From NCBI GenBank assembly GCA_900322035.1, contig ONYL01000020.1:1-53684 (forward strand): a stretch of DNA of 53,684 nt, given 5' to 3'. The stretch is from an uncultured Prevotella sp. (GTDB taxonomy: Bacteria > Bacteroidota > Bacteroidia > Bacteroidales > Bacteroidaceae). Below, one piece after another: positions 1 through 8,478 of this stretch (the first letter of the stretch is position 1; each line of letters begins with the position of its first letter). The notes under the pieces were generated by a model that saw nothing but the letters and a program-made list of their open reading frames with translations, was not told where the DNA came from and ran no database searches. Made by a program: the position numbers and the translations under genes.

Positions 1-2689
1 GATGTCCAGGGCCACGCCCGCTCCGCCCTTGGCGCTCAGCTGGAGGGCGGCACCGTATTGGTTAGCCCCAGCCCCCGTCTCGTAGCCTATCGCGGCCACG
101 ATGTTGCTCTCCGAGTCCACCAAGAACTTGCGGTTGCTGTAGTAGATGTCGTTAACGGTCTCCAGGCTCAGGCTCCCGGGCGAGAGCGTCACCTTCGAGT
201 GGCTGGTGCCGCTCTCGCCGCTCAGCGTACTGCCGTTGATGTCGAAACCCGCGATCTTTCCCGTCGTCGCCGTCACGTTGCCCTCTATATAGGCGTTCTT
301 GCTGTACAGCGTCCCGTCCTTGGTCACCGTGAAGGTATAGGCGCTATAGTTGTCACCGGTCACCCCGGGGTAGTTGTGGCGCTCTCCCACCCATAGCGGG
401 AAGTCGCCGCCAAGACCGGCATACTGCCGTCCGTCGTTGTCCAGCACCGCGATGTTCGCGCCCGTCATGAAGTCGATACGGGCGTTTTTGGCGATCAGCG
501 TCTGGAAAAAAGCGTCGTTGGCGTTCACCGCCACCTGCTTCCAGTGGTCGTCGCGCTGGCTGTCCTTGCTGTGGGTGTACGTCTTCTTGCAGGCATACAG
601 CAGCCAGCCGGTCTCGGCCGCGTCGTTGCGCTCTGCGTAATAGTCCAGGTAGCAGAAGCCGTCAGCCGTCACCGTGTCGCCGCTGTAGTAGGTCCTGCCT
701 TCCACAAGCGCCTTATAGATCCTCTCCGTGCGCCCGTTCGTGCCGGGATCGCCCTGCGGCCCCTGCTCGCCTGCAAACTCACCGACATCCAGCCACCGGT
801 CGTCCATGGCCATGTAGATATGCTTCCCGATGGTGTAGGCGTCGCCCGCTTCCGAATTTGTCCCCGTCCAAACGCCGCGGCTGAGGACGGTCTTGCCCTG
901 GAGCATGAAAGCCACGTGTACGTCGTCACCGTATTGGTCGATCAGCACCACCTGTCCGTTCTCCCAGTCTCTCGTGTCTGCCTCAAAGGCCGTCTTGGTC
1001 TTATACCACGCCTCGGCGCGTCCTCTCATCCGCCAGCTGTTGCCGTCCTTGCCGGGCACGCCGTCGTCGCCCTTCTGTCCCGTCAGCCTCACGTAGGTGG
1101 GCTGTCCCGTCACCTTTACGCCTCCGGCTGCTCGGCTCCATGCCGTCTCGCGCAGCCACAGGTAGGGCTTGCCGCTCGTTGTTGCCAGGGGGCTCGGGCT
1201 CCAGCTCGTCACGTCCTCCGGGGCCGTCGTCGGCGTGGCGGTGCTCAGCTTGGCGCTGATGCCGTAGGCGTGGTCATAGCCGTGCTCGGTGCCGCTGTCG
1301 CCCTTCGCACCATCGGCGACGACCTTTATCGTGAACTGCATCGTCAGTGCGGCGCGCCCCTCGCAGTCTATCGTCACCTCCACCGAGGCCGTCTTCCGGT
1401 TCTTGTAGTCCACGGTGTCCACCAGCAGCGTCGAGTGGTCGAAGTGGGCCGTACAGCCGTCGCAGACCATCGTCAGCGCGTATTTCCCCGACATGTTCAC
1501 GCCATCGGTCTCTGTGCAGGTCAGTAGCGTCTGCCCCTTCCTCACGGTGATGGAGCAGTGAAGCAGCCATTCACGGCTGCCGTCGCTCTCAGTGCTCACC
1601 AAGGGCTGTTTCAGATCGCCAGAGGCGTTCACCGGCACCGTGTCGGCAATGTTGTCCACCGAGTAGGTGTAGGGAGTGATGCCGTCGATACCGCCTTCTC
1701 CCAATTGCACCAGGTGACCGTCTAAATAGACGTTGTTGATATATGCCGAGTAGCCGCTCATGTTCAGCCCGAACATCGAGAGGTTACTGAGGTCGCCGAA
1801 TTGCGCCCGGATGTTGTTCTTCCCAAACGTCCAGTCGTTCACCTTGGCCAGATACCGCTCATAGGTCAGGGCCGAGTATCGGCAGGTCTGCCGGCTCGCG
1901 TTCGTGAAGTTGCCGTAGCACACAAAATGCATCGCGGCCGACGGGTGCCTGCTGTAGCTTCCGTCGGCATACTTCCGAAGCTCGTATTTGAAGGCCGAGT
2001 TGTGCGCTGTCCTCCGTAGCGTTGTTGCCGGCCACGTGGTCGTGGAAGATTCCCATGCATATATCGTCCACGGCCACCTTGCCGATCTCGCCCTCCTCGA
2101 GCTTCAGCTTGATTTCTCCCGTAGCGGATTCTGTCCCGTCGCTGTTCGTGTCCGGCGTCACGCTCTCGATGATGCCGGCGCCCGGAGCGCGCCACTGGTT
2201 GCCCACGTACACCTCCACGCGGTTGTATCGCAATTCTGGCACTTCCAAAAATCGCCGCAGGCTCAGCCCGTCGGCCTCCATCATGCCGTTCTTGCCCAGT
2301 TTGATGCCGAATCCCGTCAGGCCGCCCGCGAATCCGTCCTTCCCCACGATGGTGTCGCCCTTGATAGAGGCATCGCCCTCCACCTCAGCTGCGCCAAGCG
2401 TCAGTTTGAAGGGAGTCGCGTCGTCCTGGTCTTTCCGCAGGAATTTACCAGCCAGGCCGTCGAAGAAGTCGCGCAGTTTCTGCCACACGCTGGAGTTGCC
2501 ATCGAGTTCTTTTGCGCTCGCGGCGTGTGCGGCCTCGTCCGCCGTTGCGGCAGAGTCCGCACGGTCGGCCGCCTTGGCCCTGCCGGCCTCCGAAGCATAG
2601 TCAGCGCTGCGGCCGCTGTAGATTTCTCCGCCGCTGCCGCCGCCATTGCCGCTGCCCCGTTTTCTCCTCAGTATATCAATATCTATCAT
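1..2689 (-). pseudogene. Prophage tail fibre / receptor-binding protein, frameshifted and cut by the window edge
   Basis: Starts at ATG 2689 (MIDIDILRRKRG) with a Gly-rich, then Ala-rich coiled-coil-like N-terminus (about residues 15-65), followed by the FLRKDQDDATPFKL segment I know from Bacteroidales prophage tail proteins. This frame continues to GNNATEDS near 2010 and then degenerates, ending at 1859. The next stretch of the same protein (NSAFKYELRKYADGSY, then MHFVCYGNFTN and FGDLSNLSMFGLNMSGYSAY) is in another minus frame, open without a stop from about 2000 to position 1. That part carries collagen-like patches (GQKGDDGVPGKDG; GEQGPQGDPGTNG) and a C-terminal fibre region. Changing frame at about 2000-2012 restores the protein, so this is one gene with a frameshift. 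Relatives usually have about 25 more residues at that point, so a small deletion is the likely cause (from memory of the family). It is the last gene of the tail block and would bind the host surface. Confidence 0.8.
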
Positions 2690-2805
2690 TGTCCAGTTTG
2701 TTGTTTCGGTTTGTTTTTTTCTTTGGCTCCAGTCGCCGCCCTCGGTCCCGTTTAGCGTTCTTTAGCTCGCCGTCCTCGGTCCTTTAGCCCTCCTTGCCTC
2801 CGCCT

Positions 2806-2957
2806 CCGTGTCGTGTAAGCCGCCGTATTACGGCGGCCCCATCGCGGTTCCTCCGCCTCGGCTCTTTGGCGGCTCTTGCCCCCGTGTTGTGTGCGCCGCC
2901 GTATTACGGCGGCCCCATCGTGATGTCTCCGCTTCGTTTGGCGGCTATTGCCTGCCG
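2806..2957. repeat. Two 76-bp direct repeats, each with a GC-rich perfect palindrome
   Basis: The gap between the tail hub and tail fibre genes (2690-3007) holds two imperfect direct repeats with a 76-bp period. Each contains a perfect 19-bp inverted repeat, GCCGCCGTA-T-TACGGCGGC, at 2819-2837 and 2895-2913, followed by CCCCATCG. I see no convincing ORF on the coding strand here. In the tail transcript each palindrome would fold into a 9-bp GC-rich hairpin. The same palindrome type occurs at 6696 and 8370. Confidence 0.85.
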
Positions 2958-3007
2958 CCTCTATCTTTCGCCCTTTATCGTCTTCCGGGTCTACCCCCGT
3001 CCGTCTG

Positions 3008-5620
3008 TTATATCTCCACGAATTTCACCTTGCTCTCTCCGTCTGCAAGATCAATCTTTTGGCTTTCCACCACGGCAGTAATCCCAAGCGCAGCGATGGG
3101 ATAGGCCGCCCATGGAGAAACAAGTGCGGGCCCGACCGTCTGAGTCAGTGATAGCCGGGGCTGGTGATAGCGCCGCCACAGCTCATCCACGCGCAGCTTC
3201 TCCGGCTTGTCCGTTTGTCCCGTGTTCGCGTCTTTCACTGTCAGCACCGCGTTTCCCTGCGCGTCGCAAACAGAGCTTTGCAGTACCTTGTTTTTCAGGT
3301 TGTACTGGTTGCTTTCTTCCGTCGTGAATCCACTGTGGATCATGCTCCCTTGCAATTCTTTCTTGTTGATGAAGTTCGTTGTCGCACGACTCACGTAGAT
3401 GATATCATCATCTTCTTCGCTGTCTGTCCCGTCAGAATAGAATTTCACGCTGAAGTTCTTGATGATCACGCTCCCCACGTGCGCCATAAGCGGCACCGTG
3501 TCAGTTCCCCATTTCGAGTGTCTGAACATAGAACCGCTGCGGGTCTTGTGGTAGTTTTCCCAAGGCCCATTGTCCACGCCCAAGATATCGAGGTGCAGCT
3601 CTCCATGGAGGTGGGCATCGTAGGGTAGGGGAATGGCCATGCCTCCGTCGGCGTCGATGTTGGTATTGTAGTCGAAGTTCGTCCCGATCTCGAACTCCTG
3701 GCCGATCATCTTATCCCCGATCTTCGGGTCCACGCCGATTGTAAACGTCTGCTCCAACCACGTGTCGGCATTCCCGCCACAGTCGGCCAATGTCTTGTAG
3801 CTCTGCCAGCTGAAGGCGCTCAGCTCCCCTGCCTTTGTCTTGTCCTCCACGAGCACCTTGTCGCCGATTCTCAGCATACACCACAGCACGTCGAACTTCT
3901 CCACTTTGTCCACCCCGTTCGATGTCTTGTATTCGTATTCTTGCGGGCCGTCGTCAGTGTTTGGCATCCAGCCGCTCAGCAGTCCGGCCTTTCCCTTCTT
4001 CCACCACTCAAAGGCCAAGTAGCGGCCGTCTCCGTTGTTACGGCTCGGCGACAGCGGAAGCCGGGCCAGGGGCATGTTCGGGTAGTTGTCTTTCTTATAC
4101 CCGTTGTAGAAGGCGTCGCCGTCGTCATATACCCTCACCTTGTCCACCTGGAAGGGGGTATACATACGAGGGGTCATCAACAGGGACCCTGCAAACACGA
4201 GGTAGTTCCGGGTTCCTCGGTCCGTAGGACTGTAAATCGTCGCCGCTCCGCCGCCGGAATAGCTCGCCACGGGCATCACGGCCGAGATTTCCTCGTCTGT
4301 AGGACTGGGTGTCGTGTCATCGCCGTTTCCGTTCACGCTCAGCACCAGGTTATTGCTCATGCTGATCGTCGTCTGTTTACTGGAGTCGCCCGTTCCAGGC
4401 TTGTGGTCGATGGCGCCGATACTCAGCAGCTGAGCCCCGCGTCCGTTCATCAGGCGGTCTACAAGTGCCTCCGGGGTGCTTGCCGTCCATTCCGAGCAGC
4501 TGCTCCCCGGCCCCTTGCCGCTCCCGATCTTCCAGTAGATGTTACGCATCGGTCTCACCACGAAGTCCTTCCACACCTGCCCGCCGTCGTAGCCGTTGTC
4601 CTTGTGGTTCTTTACAAGGCTCCAGAAAGCTCGCGCCGCACGCTTGCCCTCTCCGTCAGCGGCGTATTCGGTCATGTAAGTCACCTTGGCTCCCATGGAG
4701 GGCACGGTACCGCCTCCGTCCAGAGGGCTGCGGATTACGGTGCTGATGCTCTTCGGACTCACCGTCAGCTGTATCTGGTTAAACACTTCTCCGATGTCCA
4801 CGTTGGCATCCGAGGCAAAGAGATGACTCGCCGTAAGCTCGCCCCCGTTCCATTGCCAGCCGGGAACGGCCTGCGTCACCGTTCCGGCGATCTGTTGCCA
4901 GTTGATGGTTTTCCCAAGGCTCTCGATGCTGTAGACAAACACTCCGCCCATGGTCTCCATCATTACAAGCCCAAGATATTTCAGCAGGTCTTCCACCACC
5001 TCATAGCAGGTCTTAGTTTCGGTATAGCTGTCACCTAAATACAGCGCCTCGTTCACCATCAGCTGATCCAGCAGCAGACCGTCGCCCTCTGCGGGCTGCT
5101 TGCTGCGGTCATACCACACGGGCTTGGCTCCGCAGCTGATGCTGATGCACTCCCGGAGCAGTGATCTCATGCTCGACATTTTCACGGCCTTCATGGCCGA
5201 CAAATAGTCACCTTTCGTCTTTATACCCCTGAAACGGTGATATTTCATCGCCGTCAGGCCGTCGATACACTTCAAGGAAATATCGTTTGTCTCGTCGCTG
5301 TAGGGCTGCGTATAGGCGCGAGGCTCTACGTAACCGCTGAAGATGCTCGCCCCGCTGATCTGGATGTCCACCGTCGTATCTGTCGCCTCTGAGCTGTAGA
5401 GTCCTTTCAGCAGCGATCCGGCAAGAAGGTTAACCGTCGCCGAGGTCTCGATGATGGTGGTGTCCATACCGTCGTATTTCGTCTCTATGCTTACGGGATG
5501 AGCCCCAAAATACAGGTTCCCCTCGCCAACGGTGTAAACAGCCGTGCCGTTCTTGTTGTCTATGGTCACCCGGTAGGTGTGTGCGTCCCGGATGTCGTTG
5601 AATGTCCCGATTATTCTCAT
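3008..5620 (-). CDS. Prophage tail hub / tail-tip protein
   Basis: 870 residues from ATG 5620 (MRIIGTFNDIRD). A longer reading from 5713 would overlap the terminase gene, so the internal start 14 nt after the terminase stop is preferred. The N-terminus (values such as VGEGNLYFGAHPVSIE, then IFSGYVEPRAYTQPYSDETNDISLKCIDGL) matches the large tail hub or baseplate protein that follows the tape measure in Bacteroidales siphophages. In such phages it caps the tail tube and holds the fibres. It sits between the large terminase and the tail fibre on the same strand. The neighbour on the 5' side is odd, since a tape-measure gene is expected there. No truncation is visible. The family assignment is from memory of related prophages; no catalytic motif was seen. 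Confidence 0.7.
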   Translation of the reverse strand: MRIIGTFNDIRDAHTYRVTIDNKNGTAVYTVGEGNLYFGAHPVSIETKYDGMDTTIIETSATVNLLAGSLLKGLYSSEATDTTVDIQISGASIFSGYVEPRAYTQPYSDETNDISLKCIDGLTAMKYHRFRGIKTKGDYLSAMKAVKMSSMRSLLRECISISCGAKPVWYDRSKQPAEGDGLLLDQLMVNEALYLGDSYTETKTCYEVVEDLLKYLGLVMMETMGGVFVYSIESLGKTINWQQIAGTVTQAVPGWQWNGGELTASHLFASDANVDIGEVFNQIQLTVSPKSISTVIRSPLDGGGTVPSMGAKVTYMTEYAADGEGKRAARAFWSLVKNHKDNGYDGGQVWKDFVVRPMRNIYWKIGSGKGPGSSCSEWTASTPEALVDRLMNGRGAQLLSIGAIDHKPGTGDSSKQTTISMSNNLVLSVNGNGDDTTPSPTDEEISAVMPVASYSGGGAATIYSPTDRGTRNYLVFAGSLLMTPRMYTPFQVDKVRVYDDGDAFYNGYKKDNYPNMPLARLPLSPSRNNGDGRYLAFEWWKKGKAGLLSGWMPNTDDGPQEYEYKTSNGVDKVEKFDVLWCMLRIGDKVLVEDKTKAGELSAFSWQSYKTLADCGGNADTWLEQTFTIGVDPKIGDKMIGQEFEIGTNFDYNTNIDADGGMAIPLPYDAHLHGELHLDILGVDNGPWENYHKTRSGSMFRHSKWGTDTVPLMAHVGSVIIKNFSVKFYSDGTDSEEDDDIIYVSRATTNFINKKELQGSMIHSGFTTEESNQYNLKNKVLQSSVCDAQGNAVLTVKDANTGQTDKPEKLRVDELWRRYHQPRLSLTQTVGPALVSPWAAYPIAALGITAVVESQKIDLADGESKVKFVEI

Positions 5621-5633
5621 CTGTCTTTTGTTT

Positions 5634-7751
5634 TTATTGTTGACTTTCGTGTTCGCGCCCCTGGAAGCGGTCAAAGCCTGCCAGACCTTCCAAGAGACAT
5701 ATCCAGTTGTCAATTTTGTTCTCTCTGCTGCCTGTGCCTTTGCCGCCGCGCTTCACGGGCTTGTGGTTATCCATGCCGTCTGAGCTGGTGTCTAACACCA
5801 TGTTCCCCGCCTGCCAGGGCCACATCGGGTTCATGCTGAAGCTGATCAGCGGAGGATTGTTCTTGACCATAAAGTCGAGCTCGTTCACCAGAGGGTTGAA
5901 GGTCGCATAGTTCTGGCGGCAAGGCAGAACGTATTGGTTAGGATCCACACGACGGCCGCGCCTCGCAGCGTCGTTGTAGAAGTATTCGCAAAGAGCATTG
6001 ATGGGCTGCTTGCTCTTGAAGGGATCGTAGTGGAAGGTGATGAAGTCATATTCTCCGGTCCCGTTCAGTGCAGCGATTCTTCCCACGGGCAGCAGCGGGT
6101 CGAGTGTCGCGCCAGGGCTCACGTGCAGCCAGCCGTCCTTCACCCATCGGCCGAAAACCTCTCGCAATGGCGATTCTGCCAACGACTTCTCGCTCAGCCA
6201 CGAGTCCATATCGGCAAAGAAATCCCTTCGCCTGGTGTTGTAGCACAGATAAGTCACGGCGTGCAAGTCATCTCCAAGTGAGAAATCCAGACCCGTGAAG
6301 ATGATCCAGCCACCTTCACGTTTGCAGTCTTCAACACGATACTCCCTTTGGAGCTCTCTCACCAATGAGGGGCTGATCCATTCCTTAGTGGTTCCTGAAC
6401 GGTAGACATTCATGTATTTGGGCAGATACTCCGTGATGAACGACGGCTCACGTCTCACCTTGGCCGCTCCCTCCTCGTAGAAGCTCTCTTGCACAATCTT
6501 CCCCAGCATCGGGTTAATTTTGTGTCTTACCTCTGTCGAGCTCAGCAGCAAATCCTCGTCACGTTCCCACGAGTCCGGTTCAAGCAGGAGGCCGGTGGTT
6601 CGGTCTTCCACGTCTGTCAGTAGTGCCCGTTCCGCTTCCGCGGCCCAGTCAGCCCCCCGTTCTTCTGTCCCCTTCCCGCTTCCTCGTCCTGTATGCCGCT
6701 GTATCACAGCGGCCCTGTTTCCTTCACTCAGCTCCCCCTCTAAGAGCCTGTGCAGTCCCTCGAGGATCTGCACAAACGGCCCGTCCGTAATGTTTCCCGC
6801 CGTCGTAGTAATGAACGTCAGCGGCTCACGTCTGGGACCCATTGAGGACTGTATCACGTCAACTAAGCTCTTCATGTCAGAGTGGTCTTTCACCCAAGCG
6901 GCGCTGCCGTACTCATCCGCGCAGCACAACTGGGCCTGTAGTCCGTCTTTGGTCTTTCCTCCCGCACTCAGTGGCACGATCATCGAATCCCGCAGATCCT
7001 TGAACTTCGGTTCCCAGTCGCACACTGTAGCCGTGATATGAAATCTGTGTGGGCGGTTAAGATATTCCAGCATTGAGCGTGTCCTCGTGTACAGCGTCTT
7101 GCTCTGGTCGGCGCTGTTGGCGCAACAGTAGATCTGAGAGTTGTAGTCCTCCATGAGGAAGAACACCAGCTGAACGTAGGCGCTCATCCCGGTTTTGTCC
7201 ACCTTTCGCGGAGCGTACAGTGAGAAGTCCGTGCAGAGCCGCCGCCTGTCGTAGATCCGCCCGTCCAGTTCCGTTTCCGTCTCGCTCAGCTCCCTTTCAC
7301 CGGCTTCCACCCCAGTGTCCACTAAGCAGTAGAACCCGAACACCGAAGCCAGGATGAACACCTGAAACGGTTCCCATCTGAAAAACTTCCTACCTTGAAG
7401 CGTGGGCTGGGGAATACCGCCGCTCACGTGCCGCCATATTCCCCGCTCATCTTTCATCCATTCGCCTTCCCGAAGCTTCACCACCTTCTTCACCTTCTCA
7501 GCGTCGAAGTAGTAGGTGTTCAGACAGCGCACAAACCGAAGGGCGCCTAAGATTTCGTAGTAGTTGTGCCGGGTGTTGCAGTCCTCGCCGTTGTCATGAT
7601 CCTCCGAGGCCAAGTCCCGCAAGTAACCGTCCAGCCGTTCGTCGGTCTCCGCCATCAGGGACATCTTTTCACACGACAAAGAAAGCGCTTGGCGCAGCCT
7701 TTGCCACGCCTCGCGCTTCTTTCCGTAGTCAGATCCGTTTTCCTGTAACAT
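5634..7751 (-). CDS. terL: Phage terminase large subunit (HK97 TerL type)
   Basis: 705 residues from ATG 7751, two nt after the stop of a 39-aa ORF. TerL is the ATPase-nuclease motor that cuts and packages phage DNA. Seen here: a Walker A-like loop, APRKVDKTG, in the usual place after a hydrophobic strand; a DEYGSAAWV segment fitting Walker B; a coupling-motif TTTAGN; and in the C-terminal nuclease half FTGLDFSLGDD, with acidic residues as expected for the RNase H-like fold, and a DNW near the end. The Walker A is unusual, with Val-Asp replacing the common Asn-Gly. A 19-bp palindrome at 6696-6714 encodes AAVIQR in a variable loop between the two domains and appears to be an in-frame insertion. 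It is followed after 13 nt by the tail hub gene, with no portal or capsid gene between. Confidence 0.85.
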   Translation of the reverse strand: MLQENGSDYGKKREAWQRLRQALSLSCEKMSLMAETDERLDGYLRDLASEDHDNGEDCNTRHNYYEILGALRFVRCLNTYYFDAEKVKKVVKLREGEWMKDERGIWRHVSGGIPQPTLQGRKFFRWEPFQVFILASVFGFYCLVDTGVEAGERELSETETELDGRIYDRRRLCTDFSLYAPRKVDKTGMSAYVQLVFFLMEDYNSQIYCCANSADQSKTLYTRTRSMLEYLNRPHRFHITATVCDWEPKFKDLRDSMIVPLSAGGKTKDGLQAQLCCADEYGSAAWVKDHSDMKSLVDVIQSSMGPRREPLTFITTTAGNITDGPFVQILEGLHRLLEGELSEGNRAAVIQRHTGRGSGKGTEERGADWAAEAERALLTDVEDRTTGLLLEPDSWERDEDLLLSSTEVRHKINPMLGKIVQESFYEEGAAKVRREPSFITEYLPKYMNVYRSGTTKEWISPSLVRELQREYRVEDCKREGGWIIFTGLDFSLGDDLHAVTYLCYNTRRRDFFADMDSWLSEKSLAESPLREVFGRWVKDGWLHVSPGATLDPLLPVGRIAALNGTGEYDFITFHYDPFKSKQPINALCEYFYNDAARRGRRVDPNQYVLPCRQNYATFNPLVNELDFMVKNNPPLISFSMNPMWPWQAGNMVLDTSSDGMDNHKPVKRGGKGTGSRENKIDNWICLLEGLAGFDRFQGREHESQQ
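6696..6714. repeat. Palindromic element inserted in frame in terL
   Basis: GCCGCTGT-ATC-ACAGCGGC, with perfect 8-bp arms. It differs from the intergenic palindromes at 2819 and 2895 (GCCGCCGT-ATT-ACGGCGGC) by paired substitutions that keep the stem. On the coding strand it reads AAVIQR, where the intergenic copies would read AAVIRR. It lies in the linker between the ATPase and nuclease domains. Confidence 0.7.
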
Positions 7752-7753
7752 TG

Positions 7754-7873
7754 TCAGTTTCCCGCATTTCGGGAGAGATGTTGCCGCAGGTTTTCCACCG
7801 ATCGCGGAAACATTTTCTTCACCCATTTTTCGCCGTGCCGTGCGCACAGCAACTCGTAGTCATAGCGTGTCAT
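7754..7873 (-). CDS. Small prophage protein (39 aa) directly upstream of terL
   Basis: ATG at 7873, stop TGA at 7756-7754, then CA and the terL ATG, so translation is probably coupled. The product begins MTRYDYELLCARHGEKW and is basic and soluble, with no membrane segment and no known motif. Support comes from the tight spacing and from the fact that it explains the extra upstream reading frame of terL. Function unknown. It could be a packaging accessory or a remnant of a terminase small subunit. Confidence 0.5.
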   Translation of the reverse strand: MTRYDYELLCARHGEKWVKKMFPRSVENLRQHLSRNAGN

Positions 7874-7945
7874 CTCGTTTTTGTTTTTTCCTGTTGTCCC
7901 GTTCACCCTTTGTGTGGTGGAGTTCCTGCCGCCACGGATGCCCTA

Positions 7946-8059
7946 TTATCTCTTTTCAGGCAATTCGTCAGAGAAGAGAAACAACACCCAGGCGATCAGC
8001 AGCGCCGAAACCCCCACAAAAGCCAACAGAAACATCGTCCCAAGCAAAATTTTAATCAT
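7946..8059 (-). CDS. Small single-span membrane protein (37 aa)
   Basis: ATG at 8059 (MIKILLGTMFLLAFVG), followed by a hydrophobic span of about 22 residues and an acidic-basic tail (FSDELPEKR). The same frame is open further upstream, but that sequence lies in a strongly structured stretch with no hydrophobic or conserved character, so the internal ATG is chosen. A GC-rich hairpin ends about 24 nt before the ATG. Possible roles for such a protein are holin-like or superinfection-related; neither is shown by the sequence. Confidence 0.45.
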   Translation of the reverse strand: MIKILLGTMFLLAFVGVSALLIAWVLFLFSDELPEKR

Positions 8060-8083
8060 AGCCAATAGAGTTTTAGTTGCAGT

Positions 8084-8161
8084 GGGGCACCGGGGGTCGA
8101 ACCCGTTCCGGCCCATGTGCCGTGCCCCTGTTTGCCGCCTTCTCCTCACGGAGACGGCGGC
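8084..8161 (-). other. Strongly structured RNA leader with tRNA-like half
   Basis: Read on the minus strand, two hairpins follow each other upstream of the 37-aa membrane protein. The first (8161-8134) is GCCGCC/GGCGGC closing a TCTCC/GGAGA inner stem with a GTGA loop. The second (8128-8084) is a perfect 7-bp stem, GGGGCAC/GTGCCCC, enclosing CGGG-TTCGACC-CCCG, which looks like a tRNA T-arm stacked on an acceptor stem. There is no room for normal D and anticodon arms (about 31 nt inside the stem), so it is not a normal tRNA. It may be a regulatory leader or a decayed tRNA-derived sequence. Confidence 0.4.
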
Positions 8162-8368
8162 ATTGATCCTCGCCTCTCGGCGTTCTCGTAAAAAAGTAAA
8201 CCAAATAAAATTAGCTCTTTGCCACCGCCGTGGCTGATTCACACTAAAAATACTAATAACAATCGTGGAACGCCTCCGTGCTGCCCGGAAGTCCGCTTTC
8301 CCCTCACAAGCCGAGTCCCTGGACCGTTCCCGCCAATAGTAGCGATTATTTTCTTATCTTGTTAGGTA

Positions 8369-8478
8369 AGCGGCCGTATTACGGCCGCCCTCCTTGCGTA
8401 TTACGGCCTCCCTCCTTGCGTATTACGGCCTCCCCCCTTGCTTATTACGGCCGCCCTCCTTGCGTATTACGGCCTCCT
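8369..8478. repeat. Tandem array of five 22-bp units
   Basis: The word TATTACGG recurs at 8377, 8399, 8421, 8443 and 8465, exactly 22 bp apart. Units carry TCCTTGCGTATTACGGCC followed by TCCC or GCCC; the first unit forms a perfect palindrome, GCGGCCGTA-T-TACGGCCGC (8370-8388). The last units overlap the 3' end of the HTH gene and encode its C-terminal RGGRNTQGGRP. The rest of 8243-8368 shows no gene or clear signal. Confidence 0.9.

Noticed and set aside
544-1527. Long plus-strand ORF of 327 codons, and other plus-strand ORFs in 1-16 kb
   Set aside because: They lie opposite well-supported minus-strand phage genes and arise from the GC-rich composition; their products look like low-complexity Arg/Ala/Pro sequence.
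1859-2689. Complete 276-aa tail protein
   Set aside because: Its last 48 residues after GNNATEDS have no tail-protein character, while another frame continues the protein; it is the first part of a frameshifted gene.
3941-5038. Plus-strand ORF of 365 codons opposite the tail hub gene
   Set aside because: Shadow of the hub gene; the minus frame carries the recognisable tail-protein sequence.
7752-7847. N-terminal extension of the terminase to ATG 7847
   Set aside because: The extra 32 residues overlap a well-spaced 39-aa ORF in another frame and do not look like terminase sequence; ATG 7751 gives the usual start.
8084-8128. Genuine tRNA gene
   Set aside because: Acceptor and T-arm-like stems are there, but only about 31 nt lie between the acceptor strands, so D and anticodon arms cannot form.
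8369-8478. CRISPR-like array
   Set aside because: The 22-bp units are directly adjacent, with no spacers, and no cas gene is near. It is a tandem repeat.
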